A DNA stretch of 46,100 bases, taken from the NCBI GenBank assembly GCA_024709105.1, contig JANJXJ010000228.1, positions 1 to 46,100 on the forward strand, read 5' to 3'. The DNA comes from Lentimicrobium sp. Lineage in GTDB: Bacteria; Bacteroidota; Bacteroidia; Bacteroidales; Lentimicrobiaceae. This document shows, piece by piece, positions 22,261 to 31,682 of the stretch. The position numbers and the translations under genes are program-made. The notes beneath the pieces are model-generated. The model made no database searches, was not told the origin of the DNA, and saw only the letters and a list, made by a program, of their open reading frames with translations. Position 1 is the stretch's first letter. Each line of letters begins with the position of its first letter.

Positions 22261-24130
22261 TGAAGCCGCCATGGGATTCATGACTTCCTTTATTAACTGA
22301 AAACTTCTCCACCAAATCATTTCTCCCTATTTTTCTTAGCGTATCGGTTAGCCATCTTTTATTTTCGGGTTTGTACCAGAAGAAAAATCTCTGCTGATTT
22401 AGTTTTTCGTCTTTGGTTTTGGCGGTAAATACAGGTTTTAGTGTGTAGGGGTCAATGCCGCTGTAGTAGATGGCGGTGGCCAGGGTCATGGGAGTGGGTG
22501 TAAAATCCTGAACCTGCTCAAGCCTGAAGCCCTGCTGCATGGTTTCGCAGGCGAGTTCGGCCATATCTTCGGGTTTGCTTCCCGGATGACTCGAAATAAA
22601 ATAAGGGATCAGCTGTTGCCTGAGTCCGTGCCGCTGGTTTATTTCGTTAAACTTTTGCTGAAATTGCACAAAAGTGCGGTAATGAGGCTTGCGCATAATC
22701 TGCAGTACCTGAGCCGAGCTGTGCTCGGGAGCTACTTTCAGCCTCCCCGAAACATGCCGGGTAATCAACTGTTCCAGGTATTCATTCAGCCCGTTGGCTT
22801 TGGTATCGGCATCGCTGCGGCCAATAATCATATCGTATCGAATGCCGCTTCCTATGGTAATGCGTTTTACACCATTTACTTTAAGGGCCTTGCGATAAAG
22901 CTCCGTCATCGGGCGGTGGTCGGTGTTCAGGTTGCGGCAAATGGAAGGAAAAATACACGATGGCCTCCGGCATTTCATACATTGTGAAGTATCGCGGCCC
23001 TGAATCAGATACATATTGGCCGAAGGCCCTCCCATGTCGGTGATATGGCCTTTAAAACCGGGAGATGTTGCAATCTGCTCCACCTCCTTCATAATCGAAT
23101 CTTCGGAGCGGCTCACCACAAACTTGCCCTGATGAGCCGATATGGCACAGAAGGCACATCCGCCAAAGCAACCCCGGTGCATGTTTACCGAATTTCTTAT
23201 CATCTCAAATGCCGGTATGGCTCCGCGTTTGTTATACCGGGGATGAGGTTCGCGGGTGTAGGGCAAATCAAAAGCTTCGTCCATTTCGGGCTGGCTCATC
23301 GGTGGAAATGGCGGATTTACCACAGTGACTCTGTTTCCGTTTCTTTCAATAAGCCTGGCTCCCTGCCAACGGTTTGATTCTTCTTCAAAAATCCTGAAAT
23401 GCCGGGCAAATTCCTTTTTGTCAGCGAGACACCGGGCATGAGTTGGCAGCTCGATGGTGGGTATATGGCCGGAGTCGGGCAATAGGGTTTCGGCTGAAGT
23501 AATAAAAGCGGTTTGTTCCAGATTATGGATGGTGCTAATGTTTTCGCCGCTAGCCAGTCTGCGTATCAGCAATTTCATTGCTTTTTCGCCCATGCCAAAT
23601 ACCAGCATATCGGCACCGCTCCATTCCAGTATGCCGGGTTTCAGGCTGTCGCTCCAGTAATCGTAGTGGGTCAGCCGCCTCATGGAAGCTTCAATTCCGC
23701 CGAGCACTACCGGCACCCCGGGGTACAATTTTTTAAGTATTTGAGTATAAACTACCGATGCATAGTCGGGCCTGAATCCCGCAACACCACCGGGGGTGTA
23801 GGCATCGTCGCTGCGCAGGCGCTTGTTGGCTGTGTAATGGTTTACCATGCTGTCCATACAGCCGGCGGTAACTCCGAAAAACAGTCTGGGTTTGCCCAGC
23901 TTTTTAAAATCGCGGAGGTCGTCTCGCCAGTTGGGTTGCGGTAGAATGGCCACCCTGAATCCTTCCTTTTCTGCTATTCTCCCCATAACGGCATGGCCAA
24001 ACGAAGGGTGATCAACGTAAGCGTCTCCGGTGACAATGATGATGTCCACCTCGTCCCAGCCACGACGGTCGAGTTCCTCCCGGCTTACAGGCAGCCAATC
24101 GGTTACAGGGCGTTTATCAGGTGTTTGCAT
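22238..24130 (-). CDS. YgiQ family radical SAM protein
   Basis: 630 residues from the ATG at 24130. The radical SAM cluster motif CFGGCAFC occurs in NMHRGCFGGCAFCAISAHQGK. A B12-binding-like N-terminus (VDIIIVTGDAYVDHPSFGHAVMGRI), a second Cys cluster (CMKCRRPSC, CR) and the YgiQ C-terminal part (VQDFTPTPMTLATAIYYSGIDPYT) complete the family pattern. The reaction of YgiQ proteins is not established. The 13 extra codons to 24169 are rejected because a TAnnTTTG box lies 4 bases before the ATG at 24130. Confidence 0.93.
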   Translation of the reverse strand: MQTPDKRPVTDWLPVSREELDRRGWDEVDIIIVTGDAYVDHPSFGHAVMGRIAEKEGFRVAILPQPNWRDDLRDFKKLGKPRLFFGVTAGCMDSMVNHYTANKRLRSDDAYTPGGVAGFRPDYASVVYTQILKKLYPGVPVVLGGIEASMRRLTHYDYWSDSLKPGILEWSGADMLVFGMGEKAMKLLIRRLASGENISTIHNLEQTAFITSAETLLPDSGHIPTIELPTHARCLADKKEFARHFRIFEEESNRWQGARLIERNGNRVTVVNPPFPPMSQPEMDEAFDLPYTREPHPRYNKRGAIPAFEMIRNSVNMHRGCFGGCAFCAISAHQGKFVVSRSEDSIMKEVEQIATSPGFKGHITDMGGPSANMYLIQGRDTSQCMKCRRPSCIFPSICRNLNTDHRPMTELYRKALKVNGVKRITIGSGIRYDMIIGRSDADTKANGLNEYLEQLITRHVSGRLKVAPEHSSAQVLQIMRKPHYRTFVQFQQKFNEINQRHGLRQQLIPYFISSHPGSKPEDMAELACETMQQGFRLEQVQDFTPTPMTLATAIYYSGIDPYTLKPVFTAKTKDEKLNQQRFFFWYKPENKRWLTDTLRKIGRNDLVEKFSVNKGSHESHGGFKRNSGKK

Positions 24131-24134
24131 GGGG

Positions 24135-24142
24135 CAAAGGTA
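24135..24142 (-). promoter_or_regulatory. -7 box of ygiQ, probably leaderless
   Basis: The minus strand reads TACCTTTG, then CCCC, then ATG. The 4-base gap is the same as at tatD and the MNT gene. Confidence 0.5.
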
Positions 24143-24231
24143 GTTTTTTTTGCAACGGGCATAATTCATAAGGTTTGATATTTCGCAGATTAGAAGTTCC
24201 CCTTAATCACCGCCACCACCATCATTTTAAC

Positions 24232-24239
24232 TAACTTTG
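24232..24239 (+). promoter_or_regulatory. -7 box of mfd
   Basis: TAACTTTG, matching TAnnTTTG, 25 bases before the GTG start. Confidence 0.5.
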
Positions 24240-24264
24240 CAGCTCATTTCTAAACAGGCAAGCC

Positions 24265-27200
24265 GTGAAAGCTTCCCAACTTACCGATTTTTACCGCAAA
24301 AGCGATGCTATTGCGGCTATTGTTGATTTATGCAATTCAAAGGACAGATTCAGGCTTCAGCTAAAAGGGCTGGCCGGTTCGTCGGCTGCTATGGTGGCTG
24401 CTTCTGTTTTTGCCAATTCGGGCCCGCTGCATATTTTTATTCTTCCCGAAAAGGAAGAAGCGGCATACTTTTTTAACGACCTCGAAAATCTGCTCGGGGA
24501 GCAGGAAACCCCTTTTCACCGGAAAAAGGTGCTGTTTTTTCCGACAACTTACCGCCGGCCTTACGAAATTGAAAAAACCGACAATACCAATGTGCTGTCG
24601 CGCACCGAGGTAATGAAACGGATTGGCACCCGCGAAGGTGGCAGTTTAGTGGTTACCTATCCCGAAGCCCTCGCCGAAAAGGTAGTAAGCAAAGCCTATC
24701 TCAAAAAGAACACACTCAGAATGGGGCTGGGCGAAAGCCTCTCTATAGACTTTGTGCTTGACCTTTTGGCCGAGTACGGTTTCGACCGCGTTGATTTTGT
24801 TGTGGAACCGGGGCAATATTCACTGCGTGGCGGAATTATAGATGTTTTCTCATATACCAATGACCGTCCCTACAGGGTAGAGTTTTTTGGCGATGATATA
24901 GAATCCATCCGCACCTTCGACCCGGGCAGTCAGCTTTCCATTGATCGTTTAGACCATGTTACCATAACCCCAAATATTCAGGACCGGGCACTCACCGAAA
25001 AAAGGGAGGCCTTTTTATCATACATCGGCCGAAATGCAGTTGTATGGGTGCGCGATCTGGCATTTGCCACAGACCGAATAGGCAAAGAATTTGAAAAAGC
25101 TGAAAAAGCATTTTCTGAGTTGTCTTCAGACATCAAACATCTGCCTCCTGATGAACTTTTCTCAACAGCCGAAGGGTTTAAAAGCGATGTACTGGCCCAT
25201 CCGCTTATTGAATTCGGAAGTCATTTTGTGCTGAGAGATAGCAACAGCTTCGATTTCAGGATGAAGCCCCAGCCATCTTTTAATAAGAATTTTGATCTGC
25301 TGCTTCAGAACCTCGACAACAATTCCCGTTCAGGCATTTCAAATTATATACTTTCAGATAATCCCAAACAAACCGAGCGCATCAGAACTATTTTCAGCGA
25401 TCTGAAAGCCAACCGGGGGCTGAGCGACAAAGACCTGAATTTTGAACTGCTGAACCTGTCACTGCACGAAGGGTTTGTTGACGAAACAAACAAGCTGGCC
25501 TGCTACACTGACCACCAGATTTTTGAACGTTACCACAAATACCGGATCCGCGATGGTTTTGCCGGCCGGCAAGCCATCACCATGAAGGAGATTTACGATC
25601 TGCAGCCGGGTGATTATGTAACACACATTGACCATGGCGTTGGCCGGTTCGACGGACTTGAGAAAATAGAAAATAACGGAAGGCAGCAGGAAGCAATCCG
25701 CCTCATTTATCAGAACAACGACATATTGTATGTGAGCATACACTCACTGCATCGCATCTCAAAATATGTGGGCAAGGACGGCACGGTTCCTTCGCTCAAC
25801 AAGCTGGGGTCAAATGCCTGGAATAAGCTGAAAAGCAAAACCAAACAACGGGTTAAGGACATAGCCAAAGATCTGATAAAACTTTATGCCGAGCGAAAAG
25901 CTGCCGACGGATTCAGGTTTAACCCCGACACCTACATGCAGCACGAACTTGAAGCATCGTTTATTTACGAAGACACTCCCGATCAGGTAAAAACCACCGC
26001 CGATGTTAAGCGGGACATGGAAAAAGCCTATCCGATGGACAGACTGGTATGCGGTGATGTTGGTTTTGGTAAAACCGAGATTGCAGTTAGAGCAGCTTTT
26101 AAAGCAGTAGCCGACAGCAAACAGGTGGCAGTACTTGTGCCCACCACTATTCTTGCTCTTCAGCATTATCGTACTTTCAGCGAAAGACTAAAAGAATTTC
26201 CGTGCCGGGTAGATTATATCAACCGCTTTAAAACAGCCAAAGAGCAAACCCAAACCCTCAAAGACCTGGAAGCAGGCAAAATTGATGTACTTATTGGCAC
26301 GCACAGGCTGGTGAGTCAGGATGTGAAGTTTAAAGACCTCGGTCTGATGATCATTGATGAGGAGCAAAAGTTTGGAGTGGCTACCAAGGAAAAGCTGAAG
26401 AAACTCAGAGTGAATGTTGATACACTTACACTTACAGCAACGCCTATTCCCCGCACTTTGCAGTTTTCGCTGATGGGTGCCCGCGACCTGAGCGTAATCA
26501 ATACTCCGCCGCCCAATCGCTATCCGGTGCAAACCGAATTACATGCCTTTAATGAGGAAGTAATCAGAGATGCAATACACTTTGAACTTTCGCGCGGTGG
26601 CCAGGTGTTTTTTGTACACAACAGGGTAAACAATATTCTCGAAGTTTCGGGCATGATTCAACGCCTGGTTCCCGATGCAAAAATTGCCATCGGACACGGA
26701 CAGATGGAAGGCTCCAAACTTGAGAAAATCATGCTCGATTTTGTGGAAGGGTACTACGATATTCTTATCGCCACCACCATTATAGAATCGGGCCTTGATA
26801 TTCCCAACGTGAATACCATCATTATCAACGAAGCTCAGAATTACGGACTCAGCGACCTGCACCAGCTCAGGGGCAGAGTTGGGCGAACCAATAAAAAGGC
26901 TTTTTGTTTTCTGCTTGCGCCTCCCTTGTCGGTACTTACCGATGAAGCCCGCAAAAGGCTCAAGGCCATCGAAGAGTTTTCTGAATTGGGCAGTGGTTTC
27001 AACATAGCCATGCGCGATCTGGATATTCGCGGCGCAGGAAATATACTGGGAGCCGAACAGAGCGGCTTTATTTCTGAAATTGGGTTCGAAATGTATCAGC
27101 GTATCCTCGACGAAGCCTTATTTGAGCTCAAGGAGTCTGATTTTAAGGATTTATATCAGGACGAAGCACCGGCACATAAAGATTATGTTAAGGAATGTGT

Positions 27201-27669
27201 TATTGAAACTGACCTCGAAATCATGCTGCCCGACAGTTACATAACCAATATCACAGAAAGGCTGAGTTTGTATAAAGAACTAGACGGACTCGAAGCAGAG
27301 GAAGACCTGCTGAAATTTCAGGAGAATCTTATTGACAGATTTGGCCCGGTGCCGCCGCAAACACAGGAATTGCTTAATACCATCAGGCTCCGCCGCATGG
27401 CACGTAAACTTGGATTTGAGAAAATTAGTCTGCGAAACGGATTTTTATCGGCAACTTTTATCTCCAATCAGGAGTCGCCGTTTTACCAAAGCAATATTTT
27501 CTCAACGGTTTTGCAATTTATACAAACCGATCATCGCAAGGTGCGTATGAAAGAAAACAACAACAAGCTGAGTCTCAGCTTCAGGGAAGTGTTGTCGGTA
27601 TCACAGGCCATTCAGGCGCTGCTGCCGCTTGAAGAGATGGTGGAAGCGGGGAAGCAGGAGGGAAAGTGA
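24265..27669 (+). CDS. mfd: Transcription-repair coupling factor Mfd
   Basis: 1134-residue Mfd, which removes RNA polymerase stalled at DNA lesions and recruits UvrA. A UvrB-homology module comes first (for example GLAGSSAAMVAAS and YGFDRVDFVVEPGQYSLRGGIIDVFSY). The RNA polymerase-interacting CarD-like domain is around YVTHIDHGVGRFDGLE. The translocase has Walker A GDVGFGKTE (about 597-605), IIDEEQKFG (about 696-704), TATPIPRTL and the motif VI region QLRGRVGR. The C-terminal TRCF domain ends near the stop. The start is GTG at 24265. No operon partner. Confidence 0.97.
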   Translation: MKASQLTDFYRKSDAIAAIVDLCNSKDRFRLQLKGLAGSSAAMVAASVFANSGPLHIFILPEKEEAAYFFNDLENLLGEQETPFHRKKVLFFPTTYRRPYEIEKTDNTNVLSRTEVMKRIGTREGGSLVVTYPEALAEKVVSKAYLKKNTLRMGLGESLSIDFVLDLLAEYGFDRVDFVVEPGQYSLRGGIIDVFSYTNDRPYRVEFFGDDIESIRTFDPGSQLSIDRLDHVTITPNIQDRALTEKREAFLSYIGRNAVVWVRDLAFATDRIGKEFEKAEKAFSELSSDIKHLPPDELFSTAEGFKSDVLAHPLIEFGSHFVLRDSNSFDFRMKPQPSFNKNFDLLLQNLDNNSRSGISNYILSDNPKQTERIRTIFSDLKANRGLSDKDLNFELLNLSLHEGFVDETNKLACYTDHQIFERYHKYRIRDGFAGRQAITMKEIYDLQPGDYVTHIDHGVGRFDGLEKIENNGRQQEAIRLIYQNNDILYVSIHSLHRISKYVGKDGTVPSLNKLGSNAWNKLKSKTKQRVKDIAKDLIKLYAERKAADGFRFNPDTYMQHELEASFIYEDTPDQVKTTADVKRDMEKAYPMDRLVCGDVGFGKTEIAVRAAFKAVADSKQVAVLVPTTILALQHYRTFSERLKEFPCRVDYINRFKTAKEQTQTLKDLEAGKIDVLIGTHRLVSQDVKFKDLGLMIIDEEQKFGVATKEKLKKLRVNVDTLTLTATPIPRTLQFSLMGARDLSVINTPPPNRYPVQTELHAFNEEVIRDAIHFELSRGGQVFFVHNRVNNILEVSGMIQRLVPDAKIAIGHGQMEGSKLEKIMLDFVEGYYDILIATTIIESGLDIPNVNTIIINEAQNYGLSDLHQLRGRVGRTNKKAFCFLLAPPLSVLTDEARKRLKAIEEFSELGSGFNIAMRDLDIRGAGNILGAEQSGFISEIGFEMYQRILDEALFELKESDFKDLYQDEAPAHKDYVKECVIETDLEIMLPDSYITNITERLSLYKELDGLEAEEDLLKFQENLIDRFGPVPPQTQELLNTIRLRRMARKLGFEKISLRNGFLSATFISNQESPFYQSNIFSTVLQFIQTDHRKVRMKENNNKLSLSFREVLSVSQAIQALLPLEEMVEAGKQEGK

Positions 27670-27687
27670 ACCGATTTCTTTCTATGA

Positions 27688-27710
27688 TTAAAAAAAAGAC
27701 GCAAGTCTTT
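27688..27710 (-). terminator. Small terminator of the Xre/RES operon
   Basis: AAAGAC and GTCTTT (27695-27700 and 27705-27710) flank a 4-base loop; the minus strand continues with a T run. It lies between the convergent mfd and RES genes. Confidence 0.6.
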
Positions 27711-27723
27711 CCGGAACATTCTC

Positions 27724-28185
27724 TTACCTCACAAATAACCGTTGGTCAAACTCAAAAGGTTCCATGGATAAAATTTCAATCTTTTTGCTCTCAGGGTGAA
27801 GTGGATTGATGAGATAATTATACTCAGCAGGCACAATGGCCGAAGGAACTTTAAGAACCGGACTGCTTTTGCGGGTTACAAATAAATCTCCGGCCTTTTG
27901 TGTTGACGAAGAATGAGGAAGTTTTTTCCAGTCGGAAGGCAATTCCTTATATTGAATTTCTTCAATATTAATCCTTTCGGGTATAAATAGAGTAGTGAGG
28001 TAAAAATCGGCCGGAAGCAATCCCAGCGGCAGGTGAACAGCAAGTTCCACAACGCAAAGCGCCACAGATCCCGAGGTGTAAAGCATCGCAACTCCTTTGC
28101 TGTTCCATCGGCCACCGGCCATTTCGGCGCCTTTGCCACTTAAATCGCCGGCAAATTTTGCACGGCTCAGCCTGAACACCATCAT
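27724..28185 (-). CDS. RES domain toxin candidate
   Basis: 153-residue RES-domain protein. RES toxins characterised elsewhere degrade or modify NAD+. The expected elements are present: FRLSRAKFA near the start, GGRWNSKG (about 24-31), YTSGSVALCVVELAVHL with the conserved Glu47, and NYLINPLHPES near the end. It overlaps the upstream Xre gene by 4 bases (ATGA), the standard antitoxin-first order of Xre/RES modules. Confidence 0.9.
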   Translation of the reverse strand: MMVFRLSRAKFAGDLSGKGAEMAGGRWNSKGVAMLYTSGSVALCVVELAVHLPLGLLPADFYLTTLFIPERINIEEIQYKELPSDWKKLPHSSSTQKAGDLFVTRKSSPVLKVPSAIVPAEYNYLINPLHPESKKIEILSMEPFEFDQRLFVR

Positions 28186-28610
28186 GCCATTACCCCGTGT
28201 TCAATGCGGGTAAGCTCATCCTTTACCAGGCCTATACCAAAGGTATTATCAATAAAGCCAACAGGTGCACCACCTCCCAGTGCAGGATTTGAGGATTCGA
28301 GCCATGAAATAAAACCGGCACGCGAACCAAACACATCTTCGCCTTTTTTAAAGAGCATTACAATTTCGATAAGCTTTTCGCTTTGGGGAGAATCAAATCG
28401 TTTTTGCTCTTTTTTATAGCGCTGAATACTGCGCTCAGATACATGCAGAAACCTGGCCCACTCACCCAACGAAAACTTAAACCCGGAAGCAAACTTTTCG
28501 AAGGCGGAGTAGGAAATGCCCTGCCTGACCAATTCTATGATTGACAGCAGGTTATGATCATCGGTTGAGCCATAGCTTATAGCTGGTTCATGAAGTGCCA
28601 ACTCTTGCAT
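28182..28610 (-). CDS. Xre/MbcA/ParS-type antitoxin
   Basis: 142 residues from the ATG at 28610. An Xre-like helix-turn-helix (FSLGEWARFLHVSERSIQRYKKEQ) is followed by the DUF2384 toxin-binding part (DSPQSEKLIEIVMLFKKGEDVFGSRAGFISWLESSNPALGGGAPVGFIDN). It would neutralise the RES protein and repress the operon. The longer frame to 28688 is rejected because the -7 box at 28627-28634 lies inside it. Confidence 0.9.
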   Translation of the reverse strand: MQELALHEPAISYGSTDDHNLLSIIELVRQGISYSAFEKFASGFKFSLGEWARFLHVSERSIQRYKKEQKRFDSPQSEKLIEIVMLFKKGEDVFGSRAGFISWLESSNPALGGGAPVGFIDNTFGIGLVKDELTRIEHGVMA

Positions 28611-28626
28611 AATTTTTAATTTTCCA

Positions 28627-28634
28627 CAAAGATA
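28627..28634 (-). promoter_or_regulatory. -7 box of the Xre/RES operon
   Basis: The minus strand reads TATCTTTG 16 bases before the ATG at 28610. Upstream are three repeated T-run/CAT units (about 28668-28695) that could be part of an operator. Confidence 0.5.
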
Positions 28635-28788
28635 ATGCTTTTTGTCGTTTTTATTACGCCAATAGTCATTTTTTTTCATTTTTTTCATTTTTTTGATGAC
28701 TTTTACATAGTATTACAGTTCATTGAATTTCAGAGCAGACAGTTATACATCGCAGTTCTGCCTATAAAGCTGCATTGTCATTTATTCC

Positions 28789-28796
28789 TATCTTTG
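28789..28796 (+). promoter_or_regulatory. -7 box of lysS
   Basis: TATCTTTG, matching TAnnTTTG, 17 bases before the ATG at 28814. Confidence 0.5.
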
Positions 28797-28813
28797 CAAA
28801 AAATTTTTAATTC

Positions 28814-30541
28814 ATGTATCAGGAACTCAGCGAACAGGAACTTATCAGAAGAGAATCGCTCAAAGAACTGGAGAAAGCAGGCATCAATCCTTATCCGGCC
28901 GAGGCTTTCGATGTAAATGTAAGCACGGCCGAAATTCTCAGTAATTTCCCCGGAAACCAGCAACTATATCAGCAGGTGAGCATAGCCGGCAGAATAATGA
29001 CCCGCCGGATCATGGGTGCTGCCTCATTTGTTGACCTGCAGGATTCAACCGGACGAATTCAGTTGTACATCAAACGCGACGACATTTGCCCCGGCGAAGA
29101 TAAGTCACTGTATAATACTGTTTTTAAGCGTCTTCTGGATATTGGCGACATCATAGGTGTAACCGGGTTCGTTTTTATTACCCAGATGGGAGAAACCTCC
29201 ATCCATGTTCAATCGCTCAAACTCCTCAGCAAATCGCTGCGTGTTTTGCCGGTAGTTAAGGAAAAAGACGATCAGGTTTTTGATGCTTTCAGTGATCCAG
29301 AGCAGCGGTACCGCCAGCGTTATGTTGACCTGATTGTAAATCCCGAAATCAGGGATATTTTTGTAAAGCGCAGCCAGATCATCAATACCATGCGTTCGTT
29401 TTTCAACGAGCAGGGTTACCTTGAAGTGGAAACTCCCATTTTGCAGCCCATACCCGGAGGTGCAGCCGCCCGGCCCTTCATTACCCATCACAACGCGCTC
29501 GACATGCCGCTGTATCTGCGTATTGCCAATGAGTTGTACCTGAAAAAGCTTATTGTTGGAGGGTTCGATGGTGTTTATGAATTTGCCAAGGATTTTCGCA
29601 ACGAAGGCATGGACCGTACCCATAATCCCGAGTTTACGGTAATGGAAATCTATGTCGCGTACAAGGATTATTTCTGGATGATGGATTTCACCGAAGAAAT
29701 GCTTGAGCGCGTAGCATTAGCGTTGCACAAACGAACCGATGTTCAGGTTGCCGACCGGGTAATTGATTTTAAACGTCCTTTCCGCAGGCTTACCATGACC
29801 GATGCCATAAAAGAGTATGCAGGCGTTGATATTACCGGAAAGTCAGAAGATGAACTTCGCACCATCTGCAGGCAATTGGGAATAGAAACTACCCCGAGTA
29901 TGGGTACAGGAAAACTGATAGATGCCATTTTCGGGGAAAAATGCGAAGAGCATCTGATTCAGCCGACATTCATTATGGATTATCCAATTGAGATGTCGCC
30001 ACTATGCAAGCGCCACCGCAGCAATTCTGATCTTACTGAGAGGTTCGAACTATTTGTAAACGGGAAGGAGCTTTGCAATGCCTATTCTGAGCTCAACGAC
30101 CCTATTGATCAGCTCGATCGTTTTCAGGAACAGCTTAAACTTTCGCAAAAAGGCGACGATGAAGCCATGTTTATTGATATGGACTTTGTTCGTGCACTTG
30201 AATATGGCATGCCTACCTGCTCAGGTATGGGAATCGGCATAGACCGTTTAACGATGTTTATGACCAATCAGCCTTCCATTCAGGATGTTCTTTTCTTCCC
30301 GCAGATGAGGCCCGAGAAAAAGGCGGTTCCGCAAGGCGATGGCGATGAAGCCTTTATTGCTGCCGGGGTTCCCGAGGTCTGGGTGCCGGTGCTCAGAAAG
30401 TACGGATTCAAAACTGTTGCCGACCTTAAAGCTGCAAATCCGAACAAGATGCTGAATGATCTTGGCGGATTGCGGAAAAAGATGAAACTCGATATTCCCG
30501 CCCTTAAGCTTGAAGAAATTCAGGAGTGGGTTAAGTCATAA
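28814..30541 (+). CDS. lysS: Lysyl-tRNA synthetase, class II
   Basis: 575 residues. An OB-fold anticodon-binding domain ([32 protein letters not shown]) is followed by the class II catalytic core: motif 1 around [27 protein letters not shown], motif 2 [20 protein letters not shown] and motif 3 [13 protein letters not shown]. About 70 residues extend past the usual end (from [10 protein letters not shown]), containing a helix-hairpin-helix-like segment ([23 protein letters not shown]); this tail is common in Bacteroidota. A DAHP synthase gene starts 16 bases downstream, so the two may be co-transcribed. Confidence 0.97.
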   Translation: MYQELSEQELIRRESLKELEKAGINPYPAEAFDVNVSTAEILSNFPGNQQLYQQVSIAGRIMTRRIMGAASFVDLQDSTGRIQLYIKRDDICPGEDKSLYNTVFKRLLDIGDIIGVTGFVFITQMGETSIHVQSLKLLSKSLRVLPVVKEKDDQVFDAFSDPEQRYRQRYVDLIVNPEIRDIFVKRSQIINTMRSFFNEQGYLEVETPILQPIPGGAAARPFITHHNALDMPLYLRIANELYLKKLIVGGFDGVYEFAKDFRNEGMDRTHNPEFTVMEIYVAYKDYFWMMDFTEEMLERVALALHKRTDVQVADRVIDFKRPFRRLTMTDAIKEYAGVDITGKSEDELRTICRQLGIETTPSMGTGKLIDAIFGEKCEEHLIQPTFIMDYPIEMSPLCKRHRSNSDLTERFELFVNGKELCNAYSELNDPIDQLDRFQEQLKLSQKGDDEAMFIDMDFVRALEYGMPTCSGMGIGIDRLTMFMTNQPSIQDVLFFPQMRPEKKAVPQGDGDEAFIAAGVPEVWVPVLRKYGFKTVADLKAANPNKMLNDLGGLRKKMKLDIPALKLEEIQEWVKS

Positions 30542-30557
30542 AACGCCTTTTTACTAA

Positions 30558-31655
30558 ATGGAATTTCCTCCCATTCACACATGGATACCCTGTGACAAAC
30601 GGCCATTGGTAATAGCCGGGCCTTGCAGTGCCGAAACCGAAACGCAGGTAATGCAAACGGCCTTGGCTCTCAGTCGTATTCCTTGTGTGAAAGTTTTCAG
30701 GGCAGGAATCTGGAAACCGAGAACCCGTCCCGGAACCTTTGAAGGAGTCGGAAGTGCAGGTTTGAGCTGGATGATGCGGGTAAAAAGGGAGACAGGTTTG
30801 CTCACCACGGTTGAAGTAGCCAATCCCGGACATGTTGAACAGGCACTTGCACATGGAATTGATATTTTATGGATTGGTGCACGTACTGTGGTCAACCCAT
30901 TCTCCATGCAGGAGCTGGCCGAAAGTCTGAGCGGTGTGGATGTGCCGGTTATGGTCAAAAATCCGGTAAATCCCGACCTGTCATTATGGATTGGAGCGAT
31001 TGAGCGCTTGCAGAAAAATGGCATTCACCGCATTGCCGCCGTGCACAGGGGTTTCTATCAGTTTGAAAAGACGAGTTTTCGCAACCCTCCGCAGTGGGAA
31101 ATTCCTATTGAACTGAAGCGGCGTATGCCGGGTTTACCCTTGTTGTGTGATCCGAGCCACATTGGCGGAAACCGCAGCCTGATTCTGCCGGTTTCGCAGC
31201 AGGCTATGGATTTAGAGGCTGACGGCCTGATGATTGAAACCCATCCCGACCCGGATAAGGCATGGAGCGATGCTGCACAGCAAATTACTCCGGAACAGCT
31301 GGCTGACTTGCTCAAAAATCTCGTCTTACGCGAAACCACAGGCAGCCGTGAGTTTGAAAAAAGTCTGGAAGAACTCAGGCATGAAATTGACCTGATTGAC
31401 TACGAAATGATCCGGTTACTCGCAAAACGCATGGAAGTTGCCAAAGACATGGGCAGGTACAAATATGCCCACAACATAACAATTCTGCAGCTTCAGCGGT
31501 GGAAAGAGCTATTTGCCGATCGCATCAAAAAAGGAAGCAAAGCTGGGCTCGATACCCGTTTTCTGGCTTCATTGCTGCAGTTGGTTCACGAACAATCCAT
31601 TCAGATTCAAACCCATGTGATGAATCCGCCCGCATCTTCTGAAGATGAAAAATAA
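30558..31655 (+). CDS. Bifunctional DAHP synthase / chorismate mutase
   Basis: 365 residues. The N-terminal DAHP synthase (AroG/KDO8P-synthase type) condenses phosphoenolpyruvate with erythrose 4-phosphate; motifs are IAGPCSAETE, FRAGIWKPRTRPGTFEG, MVKNPVNPD, AVHRGF, LCDPSHIGG and MIETHPDPDKAWSD. The C-terminal type II chorismate mutase domain (from about residue 272: LEELRHEIDLIDYEMIRLLAKRMEVAKDMGRYK) converts chorismate to prephenate. This order is the usual Bacteroidota arrangement and links entry and exit of the aromatic amino acid pathway. No further shikimate genes are in the window. Confidence 0.95.
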   Translation: MEFPPIHTWIPCDKRPLVIAGPCSAETETQVMQTALALSRIPCVKVFRAGIWKPRTRPGTFEGVGSAGLSWMMRVKRETGLLTTVEVANPGHVEQALAHGIDILWIGARTVVNPFSMQELAESLSGVDVPVMVKNPVNPDLSLWIGAIERLQKNGIHRIAAVHRGFYQFEKTSFRNPPQWEIPIELKRRMPGLPLLCDPSHIGGNRSLILPVSQQAMDLEADGLMIETHPDPDKAWSDAAQQITPEQLADLLKNLVLRETTGSREFEKSLEELRHEIDLIDYEMIRLLAKRMEVAKDMGRYKYAHNITILQLQRWKELFADRIKKGSKAGLDTRFLASLLQLVHEQSIQIQTHVMNPPASSEDEK

Positions 31656-31682
31656 GCTGTTCCGGTGGAATTGATCCTAAGC

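Noticed and set aside
28611-28688. Longer start for the Xre antitoxin (MKKMKKNDYW...)
   Set aside because: A TAnnTTTG promoter box lies inside this stretch and the family begins close to the ATG at 28610.
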